Position numbers and translations under genes: made by a program. The notes beneath the pieces were generated by a model, which worked only from the letters and a program-made list of their open reading frames with translations, had not been told where the DNA came from and did no database searches. Positions 46,079 through 54,512 of a stretch of DNA of 64,000 nt are shown here, piece by piece. Where the stretch lies: assembly GCF_017377715.1 (NCBI RefSeq), contig NZ_JAFVMF010000006.1, positions 124,001-188,000 of the forward strand. Reading direction: 5' to 3'. Origin of the DNA: Acetobacter sacchari. GTDB lineage: Bacteria; Pseudomonadota; Alphaproteobacteria; Acetobacterales; Acetobacteraceae. Every line of letters begins with the position of its first letter. Position 1 is the stretch's first letter.

Positions 46079-47671
46079 ATGCTGCACACCCAGCGCTCGA
46101 CACGCGGCATGGTCACCGCCCCGCATCACCTTGCGGCGCAGGCGGGCGTTGACGTGCTGCGTGACGGCGGTTCGGCTATCGAGGCCGTTATCGCCACGGC
46201 GGCAACCCTCGCGGTCGTTTATCCGCATATGACGTCGATCGGCGGAGACGGGTTCTGGCTTATCTGCTGGCCAGACGGCCGCACACAGACGATTGACGCC
46301 TGTGGCGGTGCGGCGGCAGCGGCTGATCTCGATCTCTATCGCAGGAGTGGGCATGACGCCGTGCCGTGGCGCGGTCCTCTGGCTGCGAACACCGTGGCGG
46401 GAACGATCTCTGGCTGGGCGAAGGCGCTCGAACTCGCGGCGCAGGCCGGAACGCCGCTGCCGCTGGAGCGGCTGCTGCGCGACGCCATCTGGTATGCGGA
46501 GAACGGCGCGCCGGTGACAAAGGGGGGCGCGGAACTGGCCGCCGCAAAATCGGCTGAACTGCGGCCAGTTTCTGGTTACGCAGCGATATATGAGCCCGAC
46601 GGTCGTCCGTTGCTTGAGGGCGAGCTTCTGCGTAATCCAGCGCTCGGCGCGACGTTGCGTGAACTTGCGGAACTCGGTCCGGCCTCATTCTATGACGGGC
46701 CGCTTGCGGCGCGTATCGCCGCCGATCTTGCGGCTGCGGGAAGTCCGGTCACCGCCGCCGATCTTGCGGCGCATCGGGCGAGCGTTCGACCGCCCCTGTC
46801 CACGTCCATCAAGGGCGCGACGCTGTTCAACATGGCGGCGCCGACTCAGGGCGTCGCTTCGCTGCTTATCCTTTCGCTTTTCGATCGTCTTGGCGTGACG
46901 CAGGGTGAAAGCTTCGAACACATTCACGGCCTTGTCGAAGCGACAAAGCAGGCCTTCCGATATCGCGACATCCATGTCGGCGACCCGGCCTATATGACCG
47001 TCGACGCGCAAACGCTTCTCGATGATTCGCGCGCGCTTGACGCCATGGCTGCCGCCATCGACCCCGCGCGCGCCGCGCCATGGCCGCACCCCTCCCAGGC
47101 CGGGGACACGGTGTGGCTCGGCGCCATCGATAGCGATGGCGTTGCGGTCAGTATGATCCAGAGCACCTACTTCGAATTCGGCTCGGGGATCGTGCTGCCA
47201 CAGACCGGGATCACTTGGCAGAACCGGGGCGCGAGCTTCAGGATCGCCGAAGACGGATGGAACGCCCTGAAACCCGGCCGCAAGCCTTTCCATACCCTGA
47301 ACCCCGCCGCGGCCCGCTTCGATGACGGGCGCCTCATGGTCTACGGCACGATGGGCGGCGAAGGGCAGCCACAGACTCAGGCGGCGGTGTTCACCCGCTA
47401 CGCCCGGTTCGGCATGGGATTGCAGGAAGCCGTCACGGCGCCGCGCTGGCTGCTGGGCCGGACATGGGGTGAAGACAGCGTGACCCTGAAATACGAAGAT
47501 CGCTTTTCGCCCGAACTGATTGCACGTCTCGGCGCTGCGGGCCACGCGATTGAACGCGTCGCGCCGTTCACATCGATGATGGGGCACGCAGGAGCGATCC
47601 TGAGAAATCCGGACGGGGTGCTGGAAGGCGCATCCGACCCGCGCAGCGACGGGGCTGTGGCGGCGTGGTGA
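46079..47671 (+). CDS. hpxW: Gamma-glutamyltransferase-like oxamate amidohydrolase (HpxW-like)
   Basis: This 530-residue Ntn-hydrolase belongs to the gamma-glutamyltransferase superfamily. The predicted self-processing site is Thr344 in GDTVWLGAIDSDGVAVS, giving large and small subunits, and GTMGGEGQPQTQ matches the conserved small-subunit glycine loop. HpxW of Klebsiella hydrolyses oxamate to oxalate and ammonia, the end of the urate pathway, and genomic context here agrees. No signal peptide is seen, so it is cytosolic like HpxW and unlike periplasmic GGT. GAGGATAGAGGG precedes the ATG. Confidence 0.82.
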   Translation: MLHTQRSTRGMVTAPHHLAAQAGVDVLRDGGSAIEAVIATAATLAVVYPHMTSIGGDGFWLICWPDGRTQTIDACGGAAAAADLDLYRRSGHDAVPWRGPLAANTVAGTISGWAKALELAAQAGTPLPLERLLRDAIWYAENGAPVTKGGAELAAAKSAELRPVSGYAAIYEPDGRPLLEGELLRNPALGATLRELAELGPASFYDGPLAARIAADLAAAGSPVTAADLAAHRASVRPPLSTSIKGATLFNMAAPTQGVASLLILSLFDRLGVTQGESFEHIHGLVEATKQAFRYRDIHVGDPAYMTVDAQTLLDDSRALDAMAAAIDPARAAPWPHPSQAGDTVWLGAIDSDGVAVSMIQSTYFEFGSGIVLPQTGITWQNRGASFRIAEDGWNALKPGRKPFHTLNPAAARFDDGRLMVYGTMGGEGQPQTQAAVFTRYARFGMGLQEAVTAPRWLLGRTWGEDSVTLKYEDRFSPELIARLGAAGHAIERVAPFTSMMGHAGAILRNPDGVLEGASDPRSDGAVAAW

Positions 47672-47722
47672 ACGGTGAAGCGCTATAACTCCGGATGACG
47701 CTCGCCAGAAAGATAGAGCATC

Positions 47723-47752
47723 ATCCGATCAGTCGGAATTGGCTGATCGGAT
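47723..47752 (+). promoter_or_regulatory. Perfect 10-bp inverted repeat upstream of pucG
   Basis: ATCCGATCAG (47723-47732) and CTGATCGGAT (47743-47752) are perfect inverted copies with a 10-bp spacer, in the 163 bp gap between hpxW and pucG. This looks like a dimeric repressor operator, or alternatively a terminator-like hairpin without a T run. It suggests that pucG-puuE-uraD-uraH form a separately regulated operon. Confidence 0.5.
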
Positions 47753-47834
47753 AAAGAGATTCGTCAATACAACAAACCGGAGTCCATGAACGCGCATAGA
47801 CGTGTGAGTTGGCTAGATATTGGGAAAAGAGACG

Positions 47835-49082
47835 ATGCCGGAACCATTTTTCGGACAGATAGATCCGCCGCAGCGCCTGCTGATGGGACCGGGGCCGGTG
47901 AACGTCCATCCTCGCGTTTTGCGCGCGATGAGCGCCGACATGCTGGGGCAGTTCGACCCGGAAATGACGGAATACATGAACCAGACCATGGCGCTTTATC
48001 GTCAGGTGTTCATGACCGCCAACCGATGGACGTTTCTGATCGACGGCACGGCGAGGGCCGGGATTGAGGCTGCGATGGTCTCCCTTGTGGAACCCGGCGC
48101 GCGCATCCTGATTGTCCGGGCCGGACGTTTCGGGTTGCTGCTGTCCGAAATCGCGGAGCGGATCGGCGCCGACATCCGCACGCTCGATCTCGAATGGGGA
48201 GAAGTCGCAACTCCAGAGGCCATCGAGGCCGCGATTGTCGCGCATCGCCCGGCGGTCTTCGCCTGCATCCACGGCGACACGTCCACCACAATGGCTCAGC
48301 CGCTTGAGGGCGTTGGCGAGATCTGTCGCAAACACGGCGTCCTGTCCTACGTCGATGCGACCGCGACGCTGGGCGGCATGGCGGTGGATGTCGATGGATG
48401 GGGCGTGGACGTCGTGACAGGCGGGCTGCAAAAATGCATGGGCGGGCCGCCAGGTTCCTCGCCCATTACGATCTCCGACCGCGCCGCCGAGCACATTTTC
48501 CGCCGGCGGCACGTGGAGAGCGGCATACGCGCGGCGGACGCCACGGATGGGATCGGTGCGCGCATCGGCTCGAACTATTTCGACCTCGCCATGGTGATGG
48601 ATTACTGGTCGGAAAAACGCCTGAATCATCATACCGAAGCGACGACGATGCTTTACGGCGCGCGGGAATGCGCCCGTGTGATGCTTGAAGAAGGACTGGG
48701 GACACGCTTCGCCCGCCATCGCGCCGCAAGCGCCGCCGTGACGGCGGGATTGCGGGCGATGGGTCTGAATGTGTTCGGTCAGGATGCGTTCCGCATGACG
48801 AACGTAACAGGCGTCTGGATACCCGAAGGCGTCAACGGAGACGCCGTGCGCGCGCGGATGCGCGAGGACTTCGAAATCGAGATCGGCACGGCGTTCGGGC
48901 CGCTCGCCGGACGTATCTGGCGCATCGGCGCGATGGGCTACAACGCGATGAAACACAAGGTCCTGCACACGATCGGCGCGCTGGACACGGTGCTTGCGGG
49001 GCAGGGATACGCCGTCCGTCGTGGAGAGGGCGTGGACGCCGCACTCGCCGCATGGAACGCGACGCTTAGGGACGCCGCATGA
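47835..49082 (+). CDS. pucG: (S)-ureidoglycine--glyoxylate transaminase
   Basis: This 415-residue class V aminotransferase has RLLMGPGPVNVHPRVLRAMS, HGDTSTTMAQPLEG and VTGGLQKCMGGPPGSSP with the PLP lysine Lys200. PucG transfers the amino group of ureidoglycine to glyoxylate, yielding oxalurate and glycine. Alanine/serine-glyoxylate transaminases are close relatives, but the flanking urate genes favour PucG. I chose ATG 47835 with AAGAG upstream; a TTG at 47820 is possible. The stop overlaps the puuE start. Confidence 0.9.
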   Translation: MPEPFFGQIDPPQRLLMGPGPVNVHPRVLRAMSADMLGQFDPEMTEYMNQTMALYRQVFMTANRWTFLIDGTARAGIEAAMVSLVEPGARILIVRAGRFGLLLSEIAERIGADIRTLDLEWGEVATPEAIEAAIVAHRPAVFACIHGDTSTTMAQPLEGVGEICRKHGVLSYVDATATLGGMAVDVDGWGVDVVTGGLQKCMGGPPGSSPITISDRAAEHIFRRRHVESGIRAADATDGIGARIGSNYFDLAMVMDYWSEKRLNHHTEATTMLYGARECARVMLEEGLGTRFARHRAASAAVTAGLRAMGLNVFGQDAFRMTNVTGVWIPEGVNGDAVRARMREDFEIEIGTAFGPLAGRIWRIGAMGYNAMKHKVLHTIGALDTVLAGQGYAVRRGEGVDAALAAWNATLRDAA

Positions 49083-49984
49083 GCGGGGCCTACCCTCGGG
49101 ACCTCGCCGGATACGGCCAGACGCCGCCGGATGCGCGCTGGCCCGGCGGCGCGCGCGTGGCGGTGCAGTTCGTCGTCAATTACGAGGAAGGCGCAGAGAA
49201 CTCCGTCCTGCACGGCGACCCAGCATCCGAAGCGTTCCTGTCAGAAATGGTTGGGGCCCGGGCGATTCCGGGCGCGCGGGCGATGGCCATGGAAAGCCTT
49301 TATGAATACGGCTCCCGCGCCGGATTCTGGCGATTGCGACGGCTGTTCGTCGAACGCGGGCTGCCGGTGACGGTGTTCGGCGTGGCGATGGCGATGGCCC
49401 GCAACCCCGCCGCCGTCGAGGCCATGCTGTCGGCGAACTGGGAAATTGCGTCCCACGGATTGCGCTGGATCGATTATCAGGACGTGCCAGAAGCCGTCGA
49501 ACGCGAACACATCGCCGAAGCCGTGGCGATCCATACGGCGCTGACCGGGACGCGGCCGCTCGGCTGGTATCAGGGACGCACAAGCCCCAATACGGCGCGC
49601 CTTGTTGCCGAGGAAGGGGGGTTCGTCTACGACGCGGATTCCTATGCCGACGACCTGCCGTATTACGACCGCACGCATGGCCGGGCGCAGCTGATCGTGC
49701 CCTACACGCTCGACGTGAACGACATGAAGATCGTGGCGCTGAACGGTTTTACGGACGGCGAGCAGTTCTTCCGCTATCTGCGCGACACCTTCGATCAGTT
49801 GTGGGACGAGGGCGCGGAGACGCCGCGCATGATGTCTGTCGGCCTGCATTGCCGGATCGCCGGACGACCGGCGCGCGCCCGCGCGGTCGCGCGCTTCCTC
49901 GATCACGTCATGGCGCACGACCGGGTATGGGTGGCGACGCGCCTCGACATCGCAAGACACTGGCTGGAGACTCATCCCGCATGA
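49079..49984 (+). CDS. puuE: Cofactor-independent allantoinase PuuE
   Basis: This 301-residue protein of the polysaccharide-deacetylase fold reads RDLAGYGQTPPDARWPGGAR, VVNYEEGAENSVLHGD and SHGLRWIDYQ, signatures of the PuuE allantoinase found in Pseudomonas urate clusters. It hydrolyses allantoin to allantoate without metal. It overlaps pucG by 4 bp and uraD by 4 bp, so the genes form one tight operon. Allantoate processing enzymes (such as AllC) are not present in the window. Confidence 0.92.
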   Translation: MSGAYPRDLAGYGQTPPDARWPGGARVAVQFVVNYEEGAENSVLHGDPASEAFLSEMVGARAIPGARAMAMESLYEYGSRAGFWRLRRLFVERGLPVTVFGVAMAMARNPAAVEAMLSANWEIASHGLRWIDYQDVPEAVEREHIAEAVAIHTALTGTRPLGWYQGRTSPNTARLVAEEGGFVYDADSYADDLPYYDRTHGRAQLIVPYTLDVNDMKIVALNGFTDGEQFFRYLRDTFDQLWDEGAETPRMMSVGLHCRIAGRPARARAVARFLDHVMAHDRVWVATRLDIARHWLETHPA

Positions 49985-50508
49985 CCGACGCTGTAAGCCG
50001 GGTCAACGCCATGACGAAGGATGCGTTCGTGGCGGCCTTCGGGCCGATCTACGAATGTTCGCCCTGGATCGCGGACGCTGCGTTCGCGCAGGCGCCGTTC
50101 GCCGACACCGCCGCCGTGGCAGCCGCCCTGCGCGGCGTGATTGCGGCGGCGCCGGACGAAGCGAAACTTGCGCTGGTGCGTGAGCATCCGGAGCTTGCGC
50201 GGCGCGCGGGCGTGGACACGACGCTGACCGACGCGTCCCGTGCGGAGCAGGCGTCCGCCGGGCTCGACAGGCTGACGCCCGTCGAATATGCGCGATTCAA
50301 CGCCCTTAACGACGCCTACAGGGCGCGTTTTGAGATGCCTTTCGTCATCTGCGTGCGGCTCAGCGACAAGGATTTCATCCTGTCAGAAATGGAGCGTCGC
50401 GGCGCGAATACGCCAGAAGAAGAGCTTGCGACCGCCTTGGGCGAGATCGACAAGATCGCCGCGTTGCGCTGCGCCGAGGTCTTTCGCAGATTGGAGGAGC
50501 CGTCATGA
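49981..50508 (+). CDS. uraD: OHCU decarboxylase UraD
   Basis: UraD decarboxylates 2-oxo-4-hydroxy-4-carboxy-5-ureidoimidazoline to S-allantoin. From ATG 49981 the protein has 175 residues with the family start NAMTKDAFVAAFGPIYECSP, the catalytic LVREHPELA (His69), and AEQASAGLDRLTP followed by FNALNDAYRARFEMPFVICV. A longer open frame to 49801 lies inside puuE and is not coding. The stop overlaps the uraH start by 4 bp. Confidence 0.95.
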   Translation: MTDAVSRVNAMTKDAFVAAFGPIYECSPWIADAAFAQAPFADTAAVAAALRGVIAAAPDEAKLALVREHPELARRAGVDTTLTDASRAEQASAGLDRLTPVEYARFNALNDAYRARFEMPFVICVRLSDKDFILSEMERRGANTPEEELATALGEIDKIAALRCAEVFRRLEEPS

Positions 50509-50858
50509 GCACATTGTCGACCCATGTTCTCGATCTTGTCGCAGGCGGCCCGGCCGAAGGCGTGGCCGTCACGCTCTGGCGCGGTGAAACCGTGCTGTTC
50601 GCGGGCGCCACCAACGGCGACGGACGCTGTCCGGAGATCGCGGCCGTCGGACAACTTGAACCGGGCATCTATCGGCTGGAGTTTGCGGTCGCCGCTTATT
50701 TCCGCGACCGGGGCGTAGCGTTGAGCGATCCGCCATTTCTGGGCGTGGTGCCGATAGCTTTCGGAATCGCGGAACCTGCGGAGGACGGAAAGGGGGGGCA
50801 TTACCATGTGCCGCTTCAGGTCTCGCCGTTTGGATATTCCACGTATCGGGGGAGTTAA
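50505..50858 (+). CDS. uraH: 5-hydroxyisourate hydrolase (transthyretin-like)
   Basis: UraH opens 5-hydroxyisourate to OHCU. The 117-residue protein has the family N-terminus LSTHVLDLVAGGPAEGVAV with catalytic His7, and ends HYHVPLQVSPFGYSTYRGS, the diagnostic YRGS tail that closes the active site. It is the last gene of the pucG-puuE-uraD-uraH operon. Confidence 0.96.
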   Translation: MSTLSTHVLDLVAGGPAEGVAVTLWRGETVLFAGATNGDGRCPEIAAVGQLEPGIYRLEFAVAAYFRDRGVALSDPPFLGVVPIAFGIAEPAEDGKGGHYHVPLQVSPFGYSTYRGS

Positions 50859-50875
50859 AGGCGCGTCGTCATTTA

Positions 50876-51007
50876 ATGGGTAAAGTTTTACCCGAAGAAA
50901 GCACGCGTTTTTTGACTCTCCTGATCTGCATGGCGCTTCAGGAGGCGGAGGATCGTGTCGCCAGTGACGGTAAGACGATTGACTTCAAAGTGAAGGATAT
51001 TGCCTGA
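50876..51007 (+). CDS. Small ORF with conserved tail, upstream of immunity-like gene 1
   Basis: ATG 50876 gives a 43-residue product whose second half (MALQEAEDRVASDGKTIDFK) recurs in altered form before the next two genes in the array (KDRIAADPDTSGKDIDFAVK before gene 2, MNDVSAASGKSLTFKSNPVS before gene 3). The stop is 2 bp before the ATG at 51010. It may be a real small protein or the leftover C-terminus of a larger displaced protein. The family is unknown. Confidence 0.4.
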   Translation: MGKVLPEESTRFLTLLICMALQEAEDRVASDGKTIDFKVKDIA

Positions 51008-51009
51008 CG

Positions 51010-51561
51010 ATGGCTGCTCCAGGCGCAAACGGTATCGTAAAATACGCTCATCTGATCCGTACCCGAAAATATGTTGCGGTGATTTCCATGGACAATCGAG
51101 GTGGCAGTTATTTCTCTGTTACGGGATGGTCCACGTTTATTGACCGCAAAGAGGCCACGCCGCAGTGGATCGGGAAAAATCTGATGAAGGCCCTGCGGAC
51201 TAGCAAGGACCTCTTTATGGAATGGGGTAAGTATCCCCTACCTCAAGACAAAATTGACGCAGAGCGTAAAAAATCGGGGCCGCTCTACATGGAATTCTGG
51301 GGTCGTGTTCGGGAGAAATACGGCTTCAAGGATTGGCGCGAGGCTCAGACAAAATCGGCTCTGGTTTTTGCGGAATGGGAATGTGAGCAGACGGACCAAG
51401 TCCATCTGGCAGCATCAAAGGGGCGGGGAACAAGTCACTCTGCCTGGTATTCGAACGAAAACCACGGCAAGGTCTTTCATGCCTCGATCAGTGCCAGTGA
51501 TCAGGAGTTTGGCGCGGTGGCGCTGCAGGCGCTTGACGCCTGCCAGCCAAACTACGCGTGA
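51010..51561 (+). CDS. Immunity-like protein, array copy 1
   Basis: This 183-residue protein begins HLIRTRKYVAVISMDNRGGS followed by YFSVTGWSTFIDRKEATPQW. That arrangement (RTxKYxxxIS, GGSYFSxxGW, alternating helices and a C-terminal beta-alpha unit) resembles the proteins annotated as contact-dependent growth inhibition immunity proteins (CdiI_3-like), from memory of the family. It would neutralise a cognate toxin in the cytoplasm. It is one of three tandem paralogues, and its last 51 bp are almost identical to those of copy 2. No cdiA or cdiB is in the window. Confidence 0.55.
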   Translation: MAAPGANGIVKYAHLIRTRKYVAVISMDNRGGSYFSVTGWSTFIDRKEATPQWIGKNLMKALRTSKDLFMEWGKYPLPQDKIDAERKKSGPLYMEFWGRVREKYGFKDWREAQTKSALVFAEWECEQTDQVHLAASKGRGTSHSAWYSNENHGKVFHASISASDQEFGAVALQALDACQPNYA

Positions 51562-51599
51562 CGCGCAGCTATCGGAACCGGCCATCTGCAAAGCGCTCC

Positions 51600-51671
51600 A
51601 AGGATCGTATTGCCGCCGACCCGGACACAAGCGGGAAAGATATTGATTTTGCTGTCAAGGTGATCGCATGA
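51600..51671 (+). pseudogene. Tail fragment repeated upstream of array copy 2
   Basis: The frame KDRIAADPDTSGKDIDFAVK VIA ends at TGA 51669-51671, overlapping the ATG of copy 2 (ATGA). Its preceding half is in another frame (DAQLSEPAICKALQ, from about 51563), so a frameshift splits it. It is homologous to the C-terminus of the 43-residue ORF at 50876. Confidence 0.45.
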
Positions 51672-52225
51672 ACATGCAGCAGCCGAGAGTTGCCCCCAGC
51701 ACGAAACGAGCAAATATTATTCGAACACGAAAATATTTTGCTGTCATCTGCCGGGATGAATGGGGAGGCAGTCATTTCTCCCCGGACGGTTCCTCAATTG
51801 CCATCCCGATCAAGCAGGTTTCGGCGATCTGGATAGGAAACAACCTACGCCAGGCTCTCCTGACGAGCCATGACTATCGCGCGGATTACGGCTATGGTCC
51901 GCTATTTGACGAGAGACTTCAGGAAGCTCGCCCACGATCTGCCGCAGCGTCAAGAAATTTCTGGTTCGGAATAAGAGATGAGTACGGTTTCAAAGATCAT
52001 CTTGCGGCCATGTCGAAATCGGCGCTCGCTTTCGTCGACTGGGATTACGAGGAGACGGATCAGATACGGCTTCGGGCTTCACGGGGTCGGGGCGGAGGAC
52101 ACTCAGCGTGGTATTCGCACGAAAACCACGCTAAGGTTTTCCATGTTTCGATCAACGTCACCGACGAAGAACTCGGCACGGTGGCGTTGCAGGCGCTTGA
52201 CGCCTGCCAGCCAAATTACGCGTGA
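51668..52225 (+). CDS. Immunity-like protein, array copy 2
   Basis: This 185-residue paralogue of copies 1 and 3 starts ANIIRTRKYFAVICRDEWGG followed by SHFSPDGSSIAIPIKQVSAI. The middle and end (FWFGIRDEYGFKDHLAAMSK, SALAFVDWDYEETDQIRLRA) align closely with copy 1 (KYGFKDWREAQTKSALVFAE). ATG 51668 overlaps the stop of the preceding tail fragment. The first third differs more than the rest between copies, as expected of immunity proteins tracking different toxins. Confidence 0.55.
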   Translation: MNMQQPRVAPSTKRANIIRTRKYFAVICRDEWGGSHFSPDGSSIAIPIKQVSAIWIGNNLRQALLTSHDYRADYGYGPLFDERLQEARPRSAAASRNFWFGIRDEYGFKDHLAAMSKSALAFVDWDYEETDQIRLRASRGRGGGHSAWYSHENHAKVFHVSINVTDEELGTVALQALDACQPNYA

Positions 52226-52238
52226 CGCGCCAAGGGAA

Positions 52239-52328
52239 GTTCTCTGTAAAGCCTATCACGACGCCATGAACGACGTCTCCGCCGCCAGCGGCAAGTCTCT
52301 GACCTTCAAGAGCAACCCGGTGTCGTGA
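52239..52328 (+). pseudogene. Tail fragment repeated upstream of array copy 3
   Basis: VLCKAYHDAMNDVSAASGKS LTFKSNPVS ends at TGA 52326-52328 and overlaps the ATG of copy 3 (TGATG). It aligns with the end of the ORF at 50876 and the fragment at 51600. It has no own start codon near its beginning apart from an internal ATG. Confidence 0.45.
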
Positions 52329-52921
52329 TGAGAAAGAAAAAGCCGTTTCCAATAAGAAGTCATCCTCCGGGCACGCCGCATAGAACATGTCAGGTCAATC
52401 GCACGGACATGTACATCACCGTTATTTCTGACGAAATATGGGGCGGAATGCACTTCTCACGTCGCGGCCTAGCGATCCATTCGGCACGGGATGTGACGCC
52501 CGAATGGATCGGCGCCAATGTGCGACAAGCGCTCGAAACAAGCGAGTATTGCTCCCCGCCTCCTGGCGTTCCGATTGACCGGGACCACCTCATCGCCATG
52601 AAGGCCGCGTCAAGTGAGCGGCGTCTCGCCTTCTGGGACGACGTCGCCAGCACCTATGGCTACAAATCGAGGGATTTGGCCTGGAAAAAGAAGGACCACC
52701 TGTTCATTTCCTGGTTTAACGGATTGGAACCTGACATCGTCATGGAGGCATCCAAAAGCTCGGTTACCGGCAATCATTCGGCTTGGCCGCTCGACAGAAA
52801 CGAAGGACGCGTCTTCCGGATTCCTTTCGCCGCATCCGATGCAGAGATTGGCGAAACAGTCCTGAAAACCTTGGCGAAGTGCGAAGGTCCCGGAAAGTCC
52901 ACCCAGCCTCTCTTTCCATGA
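52328..52921 (+). CDS. Immunity-like protein, array copy 3
   Basis: This 197-residue protein is the most divergent of the three: VNRTDMYITVISDEIWGGMH followed by FSRRGLAIHSARDVTPEWIG keeps the GG-FS-x-GLA and TPEWIGxNVRQALxTS pattern of copies 1 and 2. It ends with FRIPFAASDAEIGETVLKTL, matching copy 1 FHASISASDQEFGAVALQAL. GTG 52325 is an alternative start. It is the last gene of the array; nothing is seen in the next 240 bp. Confidence 0.5.
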   Translation: MRKKKPFPIRSHPPGTPHRTCQVNRTDMYITVISDEIWGGMHFSRRGLAIHSARDVTPEWIGANVRQALETSEYCSPPPGVPIDRDHLIAMKAASSERRLAFWDDVASTYGYKSRDLAWKKKDHLFISWFNGLEPDIVMEASKSSVTGNHSAWPLDRNEGRVFRIPFAASDAEIGETVLKTLAKCEGPGKSTQPLFP

Positions 52922-53168
52922 TCCTGTCTGTCCGCTGAACAGGTAATTCATTCTGAACAACCCCGGCGCTTGCTGCGATAGGACCGTTGATCAGGGCGAC
53001 TTCGGAAACGGGCGTGCGGCCATTGCCTCATGGGACCCGGAGAGTGGGGAGCATGGCTCAGAGTTCCGGCGCCCACGAGGCAGGAGCCGGGCGCCATAAT
53101 GCAGGCCGCTGCGACGACTGACGCTTCTCCCCCTTGGAGGAGAGGCCGCGACTCTCTACCTTGGGCTC

Positions 53169-54512
53169 ATGGCCGACGCTCCTGATCTCTCGACTCCCGA
53201 CCCGACCGTTCGCGAACTGCTCGCCACAAGGCCACAGCTGTCGCTGGACCCGACCTGTGGGCTGATGATGGAGGGCGTGCCGCTCTCCGCCATCGCGGAC
53301 GAGATCGGCACGCCGGCATGGGTGATCAGCGCGAGCGCGCTGCGGATTCGCGCACGTCGTCTGCTGGCCGCCATGACGGGTGCGGGGTTGTCCGTATCCG
53401 TTCATTTCGCGGTCAAATCCAATGATCACCTCGCTGTGCTGCGAATTCTCGCCAGTGAAGGGCTCGGCGCAGACGTGGTCAGCGGCGGCGAATTGCTGCG
53501 CGCGCTGGAGGCGGGCGTCCCTGCGTCGAAGATCGTCTTCTCGGGCGTGGGGAAGTCCGACACGGAGATTCGTCTGGCGATTCAGAAGGGCGTCGCGCAG
53601 ATTAACGTCGAAAGCGCCGAGGAACTGGAGATCATATCCACCCTCGCAGTGGAGGCCGGGCGCGTCGTCGACGTCGCGCTGCGGGTCAATCCTGACGTGG
53701 ATGCTGAAACGCATGCGAAGATCACCACGGGCCTCGCCGACAACAAGTTCGGCGTTCCGTATGACGAGGCGCTGGCGCTTTATCTCCGCGCCGCCGCTCT
53801 GCCCGGCGTGCGTCCTGTCGGTTACGCCGCGCATATCGGCAGCCAGATTCTGAAGGCCGATCCCTACCGAGCGGCCTACGCCCGCGTGGCGCAGCTTGTT
53901 CGTGCGACGCGCGAGGCCGGGGCTGTGGTCAGCGTCGTCGATTGCGGCGGCGGGCTGGGCATCGGCTACCGTGACGAGGGCGAGGGCTCGCCGGAAGCCT
54001 TCGCCGGCGCCATCCGCGCGGAGCTGGGCGATCTGGACGTGCGGCTGGCGATCGAGCCCGGCCGCTGGATTTCCGGGCCGTCCGGCGTTCTGTTGAGCAC
54101 GGTCATTCTCCGCAAGGCGGTGACGGGCGGCGCGCCCTTCATCGTTCTGGACGCGGCCATGAACGATCTGTTGAGACCCTCGCTGTATGATGCGTGGCAT
54201 GGCGTGCTCCCCCTTTCTCCTCATGACGCGGTTCAGGAACCCGAGAAGGCGCATCTCGTCGGCCCGGTATGCGAGAGCGGAGACTGCTTCGCGCGTGATC
54301 GCATGCTTCCGCCGCTGCAACGCGGGGCGCGCGTGGCGTTTCTCGACGCCGGGGCCTACGGATCGGTGATGAGTTCCACATACAACGCCCGGCCACTGGC
54401 GGCGCAGGTGCTCGTCGAGGGCGAGCGCTGGGCCGTGATCCGCCCGCGCCAGACGGTCGAGGCTCTGTGGGCGAATGAGACGACGCCCGGCTGGCTGAAC
54501 GGCGACGCATGA
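53169..54512 (+). CDS. lysA: Diaminopimelate decarboxylase
   Basis: LysA decarboxylates meso-diaminopimelate to lysine, the last step of lysine synthesis. The 447-residue fold-III PLP enzyme has HFAVKSNDH with PLP-Lys83, AAHIGSQI, EPGRW and the dimer-interface motif CESGD followed by FARDR. The length is slightly above average because of a 30-residue N-terminal extension. The stop overlaps the start of the next gene, an order (lysA then TIGR02302 protein) usual in alphaproteobacteria. Confidence 0.95.
   Translation: MADAPDLSTPDPTVRELLATRPQLSLDPTCGLMMEGVPLSAIADEIGTPAWVISASALRIRARRLLAAMTGAGLSVSVHFAVKSNDHLAVLRILASEGLGADVVSGGELLRALEAGVPASKIVFSGVGKSDTEIRLAIQKGVAQINVESAEELEIISTLAVEAGRVVDVALRVNPDVDAETHAKITTGLADNKFGVPYDEALALYLRAAALPGVRPVGYAAHIGSQILKADPYRAAYARVAQLVRATREAGAVVSVVDCGGGLGIGYRDEGEGSPEAFAGAIRAELGDLDVRLAIEPGRWISGPSGVLLSTVILRKAVTGGAPFIVLDAAMNDLLRPSLYDAWHGVLPLSPHDAVQEPEKAHLVGPVCESGDCFARDRMLPPLQRGARVAFLDAGAYGSVMSSTYNARPLAAQVLVEGERWAVIRPRQTVEALWANETTPGWLNGDA

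Noticed and set aside
46685..47587. Minus-strand open frame of 300 codons
   Set aside because: Antisense to the HpxW-like gene; no domain or start signal.
47721..48968. Minus-strand open frame of 415 codons
   Set aside because: Antisense to pucG, whose PLP motif and operon context are clear.
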